Shown piece by piece: positions 1 through 5,469 of a DNA stretch of 9,216 bases. The stretch is from Burkholderiales bacterium. Lineage in GTDB: Bacteria > Pseudomonadota > Gammaproteobacteria > Burkholderiales > Burkholderiaceae. The DNA lies in assembly GCA_947447845.1 (NCBI GenBank), contig CANFNO010000072.1:1-9216 (forward strand), written 5' to 3'. A program made the position numbers and the translations under genes. The notes below the pieces were generated by a model, which saw nothing but the letters and a program-made list of their open reading frames with translations, had not been told where the DNA came from and searched no databases. The number at the start of each line of letters is the position of its first letter. Position 1 is the stretch's first letter.

Positions 1-783
1 GGCATGGGCTGGGGAATGGGCTGGATTGCGTTTCTGGCTTCCGGTGATTACCGGCGCCGCTTTCTTGAAAACCAGGCCCTTGCCGACGTAGAGCGTGGCC
101 CTGGGCTGGTGGCGGTGGGCGAGTCCGGTAGGCTGATTGCTGAGTTGCCCCGCCTGTGGCTGGGTCGTCCCGTGCCGGTACTTTGGAACGGTGCAGAGCA
201 TGTGGATGCGGCACTGGCCCAGGCAAAGGGCATTATTTTTCTCACGCCCCATCTCGGCTGCTTTGAGGTGGCAGCACAGGCCTATGCCGCACGCTACGGT
301 GTGGAGGGGCAGCCAATGACCGTGCTATTTAGGCCGCCGCGCAAGGCCTGGTTGCGCGAGGTGGTGATGGAATCCCGCCAGCGTCCCGGCTTGGCCACCG
401 CATCGACCACCATGGCGGGTGTTAAACAACTCATCAAAGCGCTGAAAAGTGGCCAATGCGTCGGTCTTTTACCTGACCAGGTACCACCCGAAGGCATGGG
501 TGTTTGGGCGCCGTTCTTTGGTAAACCCGCGTACACCATGACTCTCTCGGCCCGTCTCGCCTTGCAAACCGGGGCCACCGTGCTGGTTGCCTGGGGCGAG
601 CGACTGAAATGGGGGCGGGGCTATGTGGTGCATGTGATGCCACTGCAACAGGCGCTCTCTTCCGACATGTCAGAAGCCGCTACGCAGATCAACCGTGCCA
701 TGGAAAAATTGATTTTGCAAAAACCCCAGCAATACCTTTGGGGTTATGCCCGTTACAAGTCGCCCAAGGGTTCCGGGCCATGA
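1..783 (+). CDS. Lipid A biosynthesis acyltransferase (LpxL/HtrB family), 5' end cut by window edge
   Basis: This inner-membrane enzyme family transfers an acyl chain from acyl-ACP to a lipid A precursor, a late step of lipid A synthesis at the cytoplasmic face. The frame is open from base 1, giving 260 residues. An ATG lies at 4, but family members run about 290-310 aa, and the first visible residues (a hydrophobic stretch then DYRRRF) match a point some 20-30 residues into the family. The true start is therefore upstream of the window. Counting from the ATG at 4, the catalytic HX4(D/E) motif is H83-LGCF-E88, within FLTPHLGCFE. Further family blocks are RPPRK near 110-115, LLPDQ near 154-158 with G-V-W-A-P-F-F-G after it, and a C-terminal YLWGYARYK. 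The stop TGA at 781-783 overlaps the next gene's ATG, so the two are probably translationally coupled. Family assignment is firm; which lipid A position it acylates cannot be read from sequence. Confidence 0.9.
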   Translation, partial: GMGWGMGWIAFLASGDYRRRFLENQALADVERGPGLVAVGESGRLIAELPRLWLGRPVPVLWNGAEHVDAALAQAKGIIFLTPHLGCFEVAAQAYAARYGVEGQPMTVLFRPPRKAWLREVVMESRQRPGLATASTTMAGVKQLIKALKSGQCVGLLPDQVPPEGMGVWAPFFGKPAYTMTLSARLALQTGATVLVAWGERLKWGRGYVVHVMPLQQALSSDMSEAATQINRAMEKLILQKPQQYLWGYARYKSPKGSGP

Positions 784-1643
784 CGCACCTCACGCTATGG
801 CTTATGCGCTGCACCGCAGTGCTGCCCTTGTCCTGGGTACGTGGGCTGGGCTGGCTCCTGGGCTGGCTCCTGTATTCCGTGGTGGGCTCGCGTCGGCGTG
901 TGGTGCTGATCAATTTGCGGCTGTGCTTTCCACATTGGAGCGAAAGGCAAGTGCGCACCGCCGCCCGGGAAACTTTTGACTATTTCGCAAAAGCCTGGCT
1001 TGACAGGGGCTGGCTCTGGCATGCCGACGCCGAACTGTTAAAGAGGCGCCTGCGAATGACCGGTGCGGTCCACGAACTCGATGGCAACGCGCCAACGGTT
1101 ATTTTTGCCCCCCATTTTGTCGGCCTGGATGCTGGCTGGACCGCTATTACCCAGCAACTACCTCGACGCTTTACGACGATTTACACCGACCAAGCCAATA
1201 AGGTGTCCGATGCCTGGATTCTGCAGGGCCGCAAGCGCTTTGGGGATGCACGACTGTTTGGGCGCGTAGAAGGCGTCAAGCCCATCATCGCTGCGCTCAA
1301 AGCAGGTGAACCGCTGTACCTGTTGCCTGACATGAACTTTGGGCCAGAAGAGTCGGTTTTTGTACCCTTTTATGGCGTGGCTGCCTGCACCGTGCCCTCA
1401 CTGTCGCGCTTTGCGCGCTTGAGTCGGGCCAAGGTGGTTCCGTTATTGAGCCGTATGACTAAAGACGGTTACGACATTGAAGTTATGCCGGCATGGCAGG
1501 AATTTCCCACTGCTGATCCTGTTGCTGATACGGCACTGATGAATCTGCGATTGCAGTCCTACATCGACACCATGCCGACCCAGTATTACTGGGTGCACAA
1601 GCGTTTTAAGGACCGGCCCAACGGAGAAACGCCTCCGTATTAG
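780..1643 (+). CDS. Lipid A biosynthesis acyltransferase (LpxL/HtrB/LpxM family), second tandem copy
   Basis: This 287-aa inner-membrane protein is a paralogue of the gene before it and should add a secondary acyl chain to lipid A. The start at 780 overlaps the upstream stop as ATGA; AAGGG at 766-770 is a modest ribosome binding site 9 nt upstream. The open frame runs back to an ATG at 609, but that extra 57-residue part lies wholly inside the upstream gene and does not resemble the family. Residues 12-36 form a hydrophobic anchor, followed by a basic SRRR and the family phrase INLRLCFP (44-51). The catalytic motif is H112-FVGL-D117. Later blocks are LLPDMNFG followed by VFVPFYG, and the C-terminal YYWVHKRFK. 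Here the catalytic motif ends in Asp, where the first copy has Glu, so the paralogues are clearly diverged and may use different chains or positions. It converges with engB 19 bp downstream, with no clear terminator between. Confidence 0.92.
   Translation: MTHLTLWLMRCTAVLPLSWVRGLGWLLGWLLYSVVGSRRRVVLINLRLCFPHWSERQVRTAARETFDYFAKAWLDRGWLWHADAELLKRRLRMTGAVHELDGNAPTVIFAPHFVGLDAGWTAITQQLPRRFTTIYTDQANKVSDAWILQGRKRFGDARLFGRVEGVKPIIAALKAGEPLYLLPDMNFGPEESVFVPFYGVAACTVPSLSRFARLSRAKVVPLLSRMTKDGYDIEVMPAWQEFPTADPVADTALMNLRLQSYIDTMPTQYYWVHKRFKDRPNGETPPY
849..872 (+). repeat. Perfect 12-bp tandem duplication inside the second acyltransferase gene
   Basis: The 12-mer GGCTGGCTCCTG occurs twice in direct succession (849-860 and 861-872). 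It is in frame and encodes Gly-Trp-Leu-Leu twice (residues 24-31) in the N-terminal membrane anchor. The preceding bases 844-848 (GGCTG) look like part of another unit. Replication slippage by one unit would add or remove four hydrophobic residues without breaking the frame. Confidence 0.85.
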
Positions 1644-1662
1644 TGTGGGGCCTTCGAAGGAG

Positions 1663-2430
1663 TCAGTCCTCAGGGGCTTCTGGTGGCTCAGATTCGAGCT
1701 CAAGCGCCGCGGTCGCTGCGGCCTTCATTTTGACCTTGGCTTCTTCCGGATGCGCCCATTTGTAGAGCAGTTGCGCTACTTCCTCAATGCCCTGGCGCTT
1801 GGGCGCCGAGAACAACATGACATCGCCGCCACCGGCCTGCAACTTGGTGATGGACAGCACCTTGGCGGCTTCGGCGCGAGTCAGCTTGTCGGACTTGGTC
1901 AGAACGATCAGGAACTTGAGGCCTTCTTCCACGCGAGGGCGAATCACTTCCAGCAGAATTTCATCCAATTCGGTCATTCCGTGTCGCGGATCGCACATCA
2001 GCACGATGCCCATCAAGTTTTCCCGGCTGACCAGATAGTTGGCCATCACCTGTTGCCAGCGGATTTTGTCTTGTTTGGGCACAGCCGCGTAGCCGTAGCC
2101 GGGCAGGTCAGTCAACACCGCGTCCATCACACCTTGCTTGCCCAAGGAAAACAGGTTGATGTGTTGGGTGCGACCCGGCTTTTTGGAAGCAAAGGCGAGT
2201 TGCTTTTGCTGTGTGAGCGTGTTGATACAGGTTGATTTGCCCGCGTTTGAGCGCCCGACAAATGCGATTTCCGGTACATCAAGAGCGGGCAAAAAGTGCA
2301 ATTGCGGCGCCGTGGTGAGGAATTTTGCCGTGTGCAACCAGCCCATCGCAACTGTCCCTGCGGACTTTTCCTGGGCTGTTTTGAGCGGGATATGGGAAGC
2401 GGAATTGCTTGGGTTCGAAGGGATGGTCAT
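1663..2430 (-). CDS. engB: Ribosome biogenesis GTP-binding protein EngB/YihA
   Basis: This is a cytoplasmic TrmE-Era-EngA-EngB-type GTPase needed for assembly of the large ribosomal subunit. With the start at 2430 it has 255 residues. The GTPase motifs appear in order: G1 GRSNAGKS (59-66), the G2 region KPGRTQ (84-89), G3 DLPG (108-111) followed by YGYA, G4 TKSD (178-181) and G5 SAPK (208-211). KPGRTQHINLF is characteristic of EngB. The frame is open to 2607, but the extra part would lie inside the divergent cytochrome gene, so 2430 is preferred. An in-frame ATG at 2346 (residue 29, before GWLHTAKFLTTAPQL) is a credible alternative, since conservation starts there; neither has a strong ribosome binding site. 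The protein is longer than the 210-aa E. coli homologue because of the N-terminal stretch and an Ala/Glu-rich acidic C-terminal tail (about 231-255). Confidence 0.95.
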   Translation of the reverse strand: MTIPSNPSNSASHIPLKTAQEKSAGTVAMGWLHTAKFLTTAPQLHFLPALDVPEIAFVGRSNAGKSTCINTLTQQKQLAFASKKPGRTQHINLFSLGKQGVMDAVLTDLPGYGYAAVPKQDKIRWQQVMANYLVSRENLMGIVLMCDPRHGMTELDEILLEVIRPRVEEGLKFLIVLTKSDKLTRAEAAKVLSITKLQAGGGDVMLFSAPKRQGIEEVAQLLYKWAHPEEAKVKMKAAATAALELESEPPEAPED

Positions 2431-2500
2431 TGATTGCTGCGGTAAACCCAAAGCGCCATTGTAGAATGATGTAGTTTTTCCTCTCAGAAACCACCCCACT
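2431..2500. promoter_or_regulatory. Divergent promoter region between engB and cytochrome c4, with overlapping opposed -10 boxes
   Basis: These 70 bp separate the two start codons. Rightward, TAGAAT at 2462-2467 is a plausible -10 for the cytochrome gene. Leftward, the complement of 2458-2463 reads TACAAT, a good -10 for engB. The two hexamers overlap by two bases within ATTGTAGAAT. I see no convincing -35 at 16-18 bp for either. Neither gene has an obvious Shine-Dalgarno sequence here. The promoter calls are inference. Confidence 0.4.
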
Positions 2501-3130
2501 ATGAAGTTGTTTGCCCCTTTGCTTATCGCTGGCTTTGTAGCCGCATTCTCATTCTCGGCTGTGGCTAACGAGGCCGCTCCGGCCAAGTACAAGCCCGATT
2601 TAGCCAAAGGTGAGGCAAGTTATGGTGCCGTATGCGCCGCTTGCCATGGCCCGGATGGCAATTCGATCGCGCCCATTTACCCCAAGCTGGCACAGCAGCA
2701 TGCCGAGTACCTCGTCAAGCAACTGATTGAATTCAAATCAGGTAAGCGCGCCAACCCCATCATGCTCGGGTTCGCTTCGACCTTGTCGGAAGACGACATG
2801 AAGAATATCGCTTACTTTGTCAGCGCCAAGCCGCCTAAGGAAGGCGCTTCCAAGGAAAAAGATCTGGTAACTTTGGGTGAACGCATTTTCCGTGGTGGCA
2901 TTGCCGACCGCCAAGTGCCAGCTTGCGCCGGTTGCCATAGCCCCAATGGAGCAGGCATCCCCGCCCAATATCCACGTCTGGCGGGTCAGAACGCGGAATA
3001 TGCGACGGCCCAGTTGACCGCGTTCCGTGACGGTGTGCGAACCAACAGCCTGCAAATGACCCAGGTTGCCGCCAAGCTTAACGACCGCGAAATCAAAGCC
3101 GTTAGCGACTACATCGCCGGTTTGCACTAA
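2501..3130 (+). CDS. Periplasmic dihaem cytochrome c4 (class I c-type)
   Basis: The product is a 209-aa secreted electron carrier that would move electrons from the quinol-oxidising part of the respiratory chain to terminal oxidases. A Sec signal peptide covers residues 1-22, with cleavage predicted after A20-V21-A22. Two homologous haem domains follow. Domain 1 has CAACH (45-49) with a probable axial Met88 in the NPIML context. Domain 2 has CAGCH (142-146) with Met186 in NSLQM. The repeated PKLAQQHAEYLVKQL and PRLAGQNAEYATAQL blocks after each haem site, plus the length near 200, are typical of cytochrome c4 rather than monohaem c5 or c553. The gene has its own terminator just downstream, so it looks monocistronic. 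Proteobacterial names for this gene vary (cycA, cc4), so no symbol is given. Confidence 0.94.
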   Translation: MKLFAPLLIAGFVAAFSFSAVANEAAPAKYKPDLAKGEASYGAVCAACHGPDGNSIAPIYPKLAQQHAEYLVKQLIEFKSGKRANPIMLGFASTLSEDDMKNIAYFVSAKPPKEGASKEKDLVTLGERIFRGGIADRQVPACAGCHSPNGAGIPAQYPRLAGQNAEYATAQLTAFRDGVRTNSLQMTQVAAKLNDREIKAVSDYIAGLH

Positions 3131-3180
3131 TCAGATTAATCCTGGCCCTCAAATGGGCCAAGTATTTTGAAAACCTGCCC

Positions 3181-3221
3181 AAAAGGGCGGAGGACTCTTC
3201 CCGAGTCCTCCGCCCTTTTTT
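3181..3221 (+). terminator. Strong intrinsic terminator after the cytochrome c4 gene
   Basis: A perfect 17-bp inverted repeat (left arm 3181-3197, right arm 3203-3219) with a 5-nt loop TTCCC forms a GC-rich hairpin. It runs into six Ts at 3216-3221. It lies 50 bp past the cytochrome stop codon and separates that gene from msrP. The left arm opens with four As, so weak function in the other direction is possible, but no minus-strand gene ends here. Confidence 0.95.
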
Positions 3222-3350
3222 GTTGATGCTGTCTGTTTGCCCCTACAGAATGACTATTTGGCATCGGTGTGGTAATTTTGACTTTGGTGAAAACTGTTTG
3301 ATCCGGTGGATGTAAGAAATGCCGCTGTGCGCAGACCAACGGGAACACAT

Positions 3351-3355
3351 GGAGG
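3351..3355 (+). promoter_or_regulatory. Ribosome binding site that fixes the msrP start
   Basis: GGAGG sits 5 nt before the ATG at 3361. An in-frame ATG at 3319 and another at 3349 are upstream, but neither has a comparable site. The resulting 334-aa length equals that of E. coli MsrP. Bases 3222-3350 hold no gene and no convincing -35/-10 pair: TTGACT at 3278-3283 has no matching -10. Confidence 0.85.
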
Positions 3356-3360
3356 CTTCT

Positions 3361-4365
3361 ATGCTTATCAAATCGAACATCAATGGTTTTCAACACACAG
3401 TTCCCAGTGAGATCACGCCACATTCCGTCTACACCAGCAGGCGCGACTTGCTTAAGGGCATGGCAGGTTTAGCAGCGGGTTCCGGGCTTGCTGCATGGAC
3501 TGAGCGCTCTGCGTTCGCTGAATCTGTCTGGGGTGCTCGTCCCGGCAAACTTGCGGCCTTGGGCGCTCAAACATCCAAAGTGTCCGGCGCCCTAAGCATG
3601 GACAAAATCACGCTCTATAAGGATGCCAGCAGTTACAACAACTTTTATGAGTTCGGCACCGACAAGTCAGATCCCGCAGCCAACGCACATACGCTTAAAA
3701 CCAACCCCTGGAGCGTTGAGATTGAGGGCATGGTTAAAAAGCCCGGCAAGTTCGCCCTGGAAGACCTACTCAAACTCAGCCCCCTGGAAGAACGCATTTA
3801 CCGGTTGCGCTGTGTTGAAGGATGGTCCATGGTCATTCCTTGGGTGGGGTATTCGCTGGCTGAATTAATCCGAAAGGTCGAGCCCTTGGGTAGCGCCAAG
3901 TATGTCGAGTTCGTCAGTCTGGCCGACCCCAAAACCATGCCCTTTGTCGGTTCACGGGTGCTGGATTGGCCCTATGCAGAAGGTTTGCGCCTGGATGAAG
4001 CCATGCACCCGCTTACGCTGCTGGCTTTTGGCATGTATGGCGAAGTGCTACCGAACCAAAGCGGCGCACCGGTGCGGTTGGTGGTGCCTTGGAAGTACGG
4101 TTTCAAGAGTGCCAAAAGCATCGTCAAGATTCGCTTTACCGACAAACAACCCGGCACCGCATGGAACAAGGCAGCGGCAAACGAATACGGCTTCTATTCC
4201 AACGTGAATCCAACCGTAGACCATCCACGTTGGAGCCAAGCCAGCGAGCGCCGCATTGGCGAAGATGGTTTGTTTGCCAAGAAGCGGCCAACCCAGATGT
4301 TCAACGGTTATGAAGCTCAGGTCGGACAGCTTTATGCCGGTATGGATTTGAAAAAGTTCTTCTGA
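3361..4365 (+). CDS. msrP: Protein-methionine-sulfoxide reductase catalytic subunit MsrP (YedY)
   Basis: MsrP is a periplasmic molybdopterin enzyme of the sulfite oxidase fold. It reduces methionine sulfoxide in oxidised envelope proteins, with electrons from the quinone pool supplied by MsrQ. The 334-residue precursor has a Tat signal: T25-S26-R27-R28-D-L-L-K32, then a hydrophobic stretch to about residue 46 and an AFA site predicting cleavage after residue 53. Leu replaces the usual Phe after the twin arginines, a tolerated variant. The molybdenum ligand is the Cys in [11 protein letters not shown] (C151). Other family blocks are [15 protein letters not shown] (92-106), WVGYSL (161-166) and PWKYGFKS (243-250). 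The stop is followed after 7 nt by msrQ, so the two form an operon. Assignment is firm. Confidence 0.96.
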   Translation: MLIKSNINGFQHTVPSEITPHSVYTSRRDLLKGMAGLAAGSGLAAWTERSAFAESVWGARPGKLAALGAQTSKVSGALSMDKITLYKDASSYNNFYEFGTDKSDPAANAHTLKTNPWSVEIEGMVKKPGKFALEDLLKLSPLEERIYRLRCVEGWSMVIPWVGYSLAELIRKVEPLGSAKYVEFVSLADPKTMPFVGSRVLDWPYAEGLRLDEAMHPLTLLAFGMYGEVLPNQSGAPVRLVVPWKYGFKSAKSIVKIRFTDKQPGTAWNKAAANEYGFYSNVNPTVDHPRWSQASERRIGEDGLFAKKRPTQMFNGYEAQVGQLYAGMDLKKFF

Positions 4366-4372
4366 GGCCACC

Positions 4373-5071
4373 ATGCGCAATTTGTTAAATCGGTGGCTTT
4401 TGCAGAGTTGGGCTAAGCCGGGCTTGTTTTTGCTATGCCTGCTTCCCGCGATATGGCTGGTATTTGGTGCCTTCACGGACCAATTGGGTGCGAATCCGGC
4501 TGAGGCGCTGCTGCGCGCTACCGGCGACTGGACTTTGCGTGCCCTGTGTCTGGTGCTGTGCATCACACCGTTGCGCACGGTGACGGGACTTTCGTCACTG
4601 GCCCGTATGCGCCGCATGCTGGGGCTTTATGTCTATTTCTACGCGCTTTTGCACCTGCTTGCCTATTCTTGGTTCGACATGGGTTTTGAGGTGGCGGATA
4701 TTGCCAAAGACATTGCCAAGCGTCCCTTCATACTGGTGGGTTTCGCTGCATTTTTGCTTCTCACGCCCCTGACCTTGACTTCGTTCAATCGTGCAATAAA
4801 GGCCTTGGGTGCCAAGCGCTGGCAAGCGCTGCATCGCCTCGTATATGTGGTGGCAATACTGGCCGTGCTGCACTTCTTCTGGATGCGTGCCGGCAAAAAC
4901 AATTTTGCCGAAGTGGCGGTCTACGCGCTGATTCTTGGAGCGCTACTGGGCTGGCGTCTGCAGAGGCGTCTGCGCGGGGGCATGCTGCTGGATTGGCTTG
5001 GCAACTGCTGGCGCGGTCGGCAGATACAGTCCACCCGTTTGTCCACAGGCGGTGAGATTCAGCAGCGCTGA
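4373..5071 (+). CDS. msrQ: Haem-binding membrane subunit MsrQ (YedZ) of the MsrPQ methionine sulfoxide reductase
   Basis: MsrQ is an inner-membrane b-type haem protein of the ferric-reductase-like family that passes electrons from the respiratory chain to periplasmic MsrP. The 232-aa product shows about six hydrophobic segments (roughly 16-34, 53-66, 84-100, 118-135, 155-170 and 180-195). His94, His154 and His167 fall in HLLAYSW, ALHRLVYV and VLHFFW. They match, with an offset of three, the haem-linked histidines I recall for E. coli MsrQ (91, 151, 164). GAGG at 4364-4367 overlaps the msrP stop and sits 5 nt before the ATG, which supports coupled translation. The odd part is the end: the protein is about 20 residues longer than the 211-aa E. 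coli protein, and its last 42 codons are antisense to the small lipoprotein gene at 4943-5116. Confidence 0.95.
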   Translation: MRNLLNRWLLQSWAKPGLFLLCLLPAIWLVFGAFTDQLGANPAEALLRATGDWTLRALCLVLCITPLRTVTGLSSLARMRRMLGLYVYFYALLHLLAYSWFDMGFEVADIAKDIAKRPFILVGFAAFLLLTPLTLTSFNRAIKALGAKRWQALHRLVYVVAILAVLHFFWMRAGKNNFAEVAVYALILGALLGWRLQRRLRGGMLLDWLGNCWRGRQIQSTRLSTGGEIQQR

Positions 5072-5116
5072 GCCAAGGATACTGAGGCTGACTAGAATTC
5101 GTTTTGCATTCAACAT
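4943..5116 (-). CDS. lptM: LptM/YifL-type small outer-membrane lipoprotein, mostly antisense to msrQ
   Basis: This 57-aa frame starts at the ATG complementary to 5114-5116. Residues 1-23 form a lipoprotein signal peptide (basic NAKR, then a hydrophobic core) ending in the lipobox L21-T-A-C24. The mature part begins [10 protein letters not shown], which matches the C-G-x-x-G-x-L-Y-x-P signature of the YifL/LptM family, and continues as a Pro/Gln/Ala-rich tail. In E. coli LptM binds the LptD-LptE translocon and helps LptD mature, so the likely role is lipopolysaccharide export at the outer membrane. Of 174 bp, 129 (4943-5071) overlap msrQ in antisense. The start is 12 bp from the divergent cyaY start. 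In many proteobacteria lptM is followed by lysA; here msrQ occupies that place. The frame extends upstream to 5446, but that part lies inside cyaY and has no family match. No clear ribosome binding site is visible. Confidence 0.82.
   Translation of the reverse strand: MLNAKRILVSLSILGSALLNLTACGQTGGLYLPTAPAVAKPIQQHAPAQTPLQTPAQ
5093..5098 (+). promoter_or_regulatory. Possible -10 element for cyaY
   Basis: TAGAAT lies 30 bp before the cyaY ATG, beyond the msrQ stop and inside the lptM reading frame. No good -35 is seen 16-18 bp upstream. With only 12 bp between the cyaY and lptM starts, any separate cyaY promoter must overlap lptM, and this is the best candidate. Read-through from msrPQ is the alternative. 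Confidence 0.3.
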
Positions 5117-5128
5117 GATGAAATTGTA

Positions 5129-5458
5129 ATGACCGACCTCGAATATCTGGATCAAGCTGAAAACCTGCTCAAGTCTGTGGAGGCCTGCTGCGACAGGATG
5201 AATGACGAGAACGATGCAGACATCGACAATCAGCGTGTAGGCGGCATGGTGACGCTGAGCTTTGCGAACAGGAGCCAGATTGTGATCAACCTGCAGAAGC
5301 CTCTGCAGGAAGTATGGTTGGCAGCAAAGGCCGGTGGCTACCATTACCGCTTTGTAGCCGGTCAGTGGCAGGACACCAAGGGGCAAGGTGAATTTTTCGA
5401 GCAGTTGACCCGCCAAGCCAGCGCACAGGCGGGTATGGCATTGCATTTTGCAAACTGA
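5129..5458 (+). CDS. cyaY: Iron-sulfur cluster assembly regulator CyaY (bacterial frataxin)
   Basis: CyaY is a small cytoplasmic iron-binding protein that interacts with the IscS desulfurase and tunes iron-sulfur cluster assembly. The 109-aa length is close to the 106-aa E. coli protein. The N-terminal helix is acidic in the frataxin manner, with E/D at several positions and the run DENDADID at 26-33 as iron-binding candidates. The conserved core strands follow: MVTLSFAN (40-47), [16 protein letters not shown] (51-66), GGYHYRF (69-75), then W80-Q-D-T, and a C-terminal helix from GEFFEQL. No strong ribosome binding site precedes the ATG. The gene converges with mrcA, with 11 bp between stops and no recognisable terminator there. 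Assignment is firm. Confidence 0.95.
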   Translation: MTDLEYLDQAENLLKSVEACCDRMNDENDADIDNQRVGGMVTLSFANRSQIVINLQKPLQEVWLAAKAGGYHYRFVAGQWQDTKGQGEFFEQLTRQASAQAGMALHFAN

Positions 5459-5469
5459 TTTGCACCAGG

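Noticed and set aside
1651..1660. CCTTCGAAGG palindrome between the convergent acyltransferase and engB genes
   Set aside because: It has only 5-bp arms and no loop, no T-run follows on either strand, and it is too short to call as a terminator.
1645..2235. 196-aa open frame on the plus strand
   Set aside because: It is entirely antisense to the well-supported engB, with no recognisable domain. It is rich in His, Gln, Leu and Phe, as expected from the complement of a GC-rich coding frame.
3278..3283. TTGACT as a -35 box for msrP
   Set aside because: No acceptable -10 hexamer lies 16-18 bp downstream (ATCCGG and neighbours).
5290..5309. Perfect 8-bp inverted repeat with 4-nt loop (CCTGCAGA and TCTGCAGG) inside cyaY
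   Set aside because: It encodes the conserved LQKPLQ segment of frataxin and has no T-tract. Coding constraint with chance symmetry explains it.
5129..5446. N-terminal 110-residue extension of the lptM frame on the minus strand
   Set aside because: It is antisense to cyaY and lacks a signal peptide. The lipoprotein signal only makes sense starting at the internal ATG at 5116.
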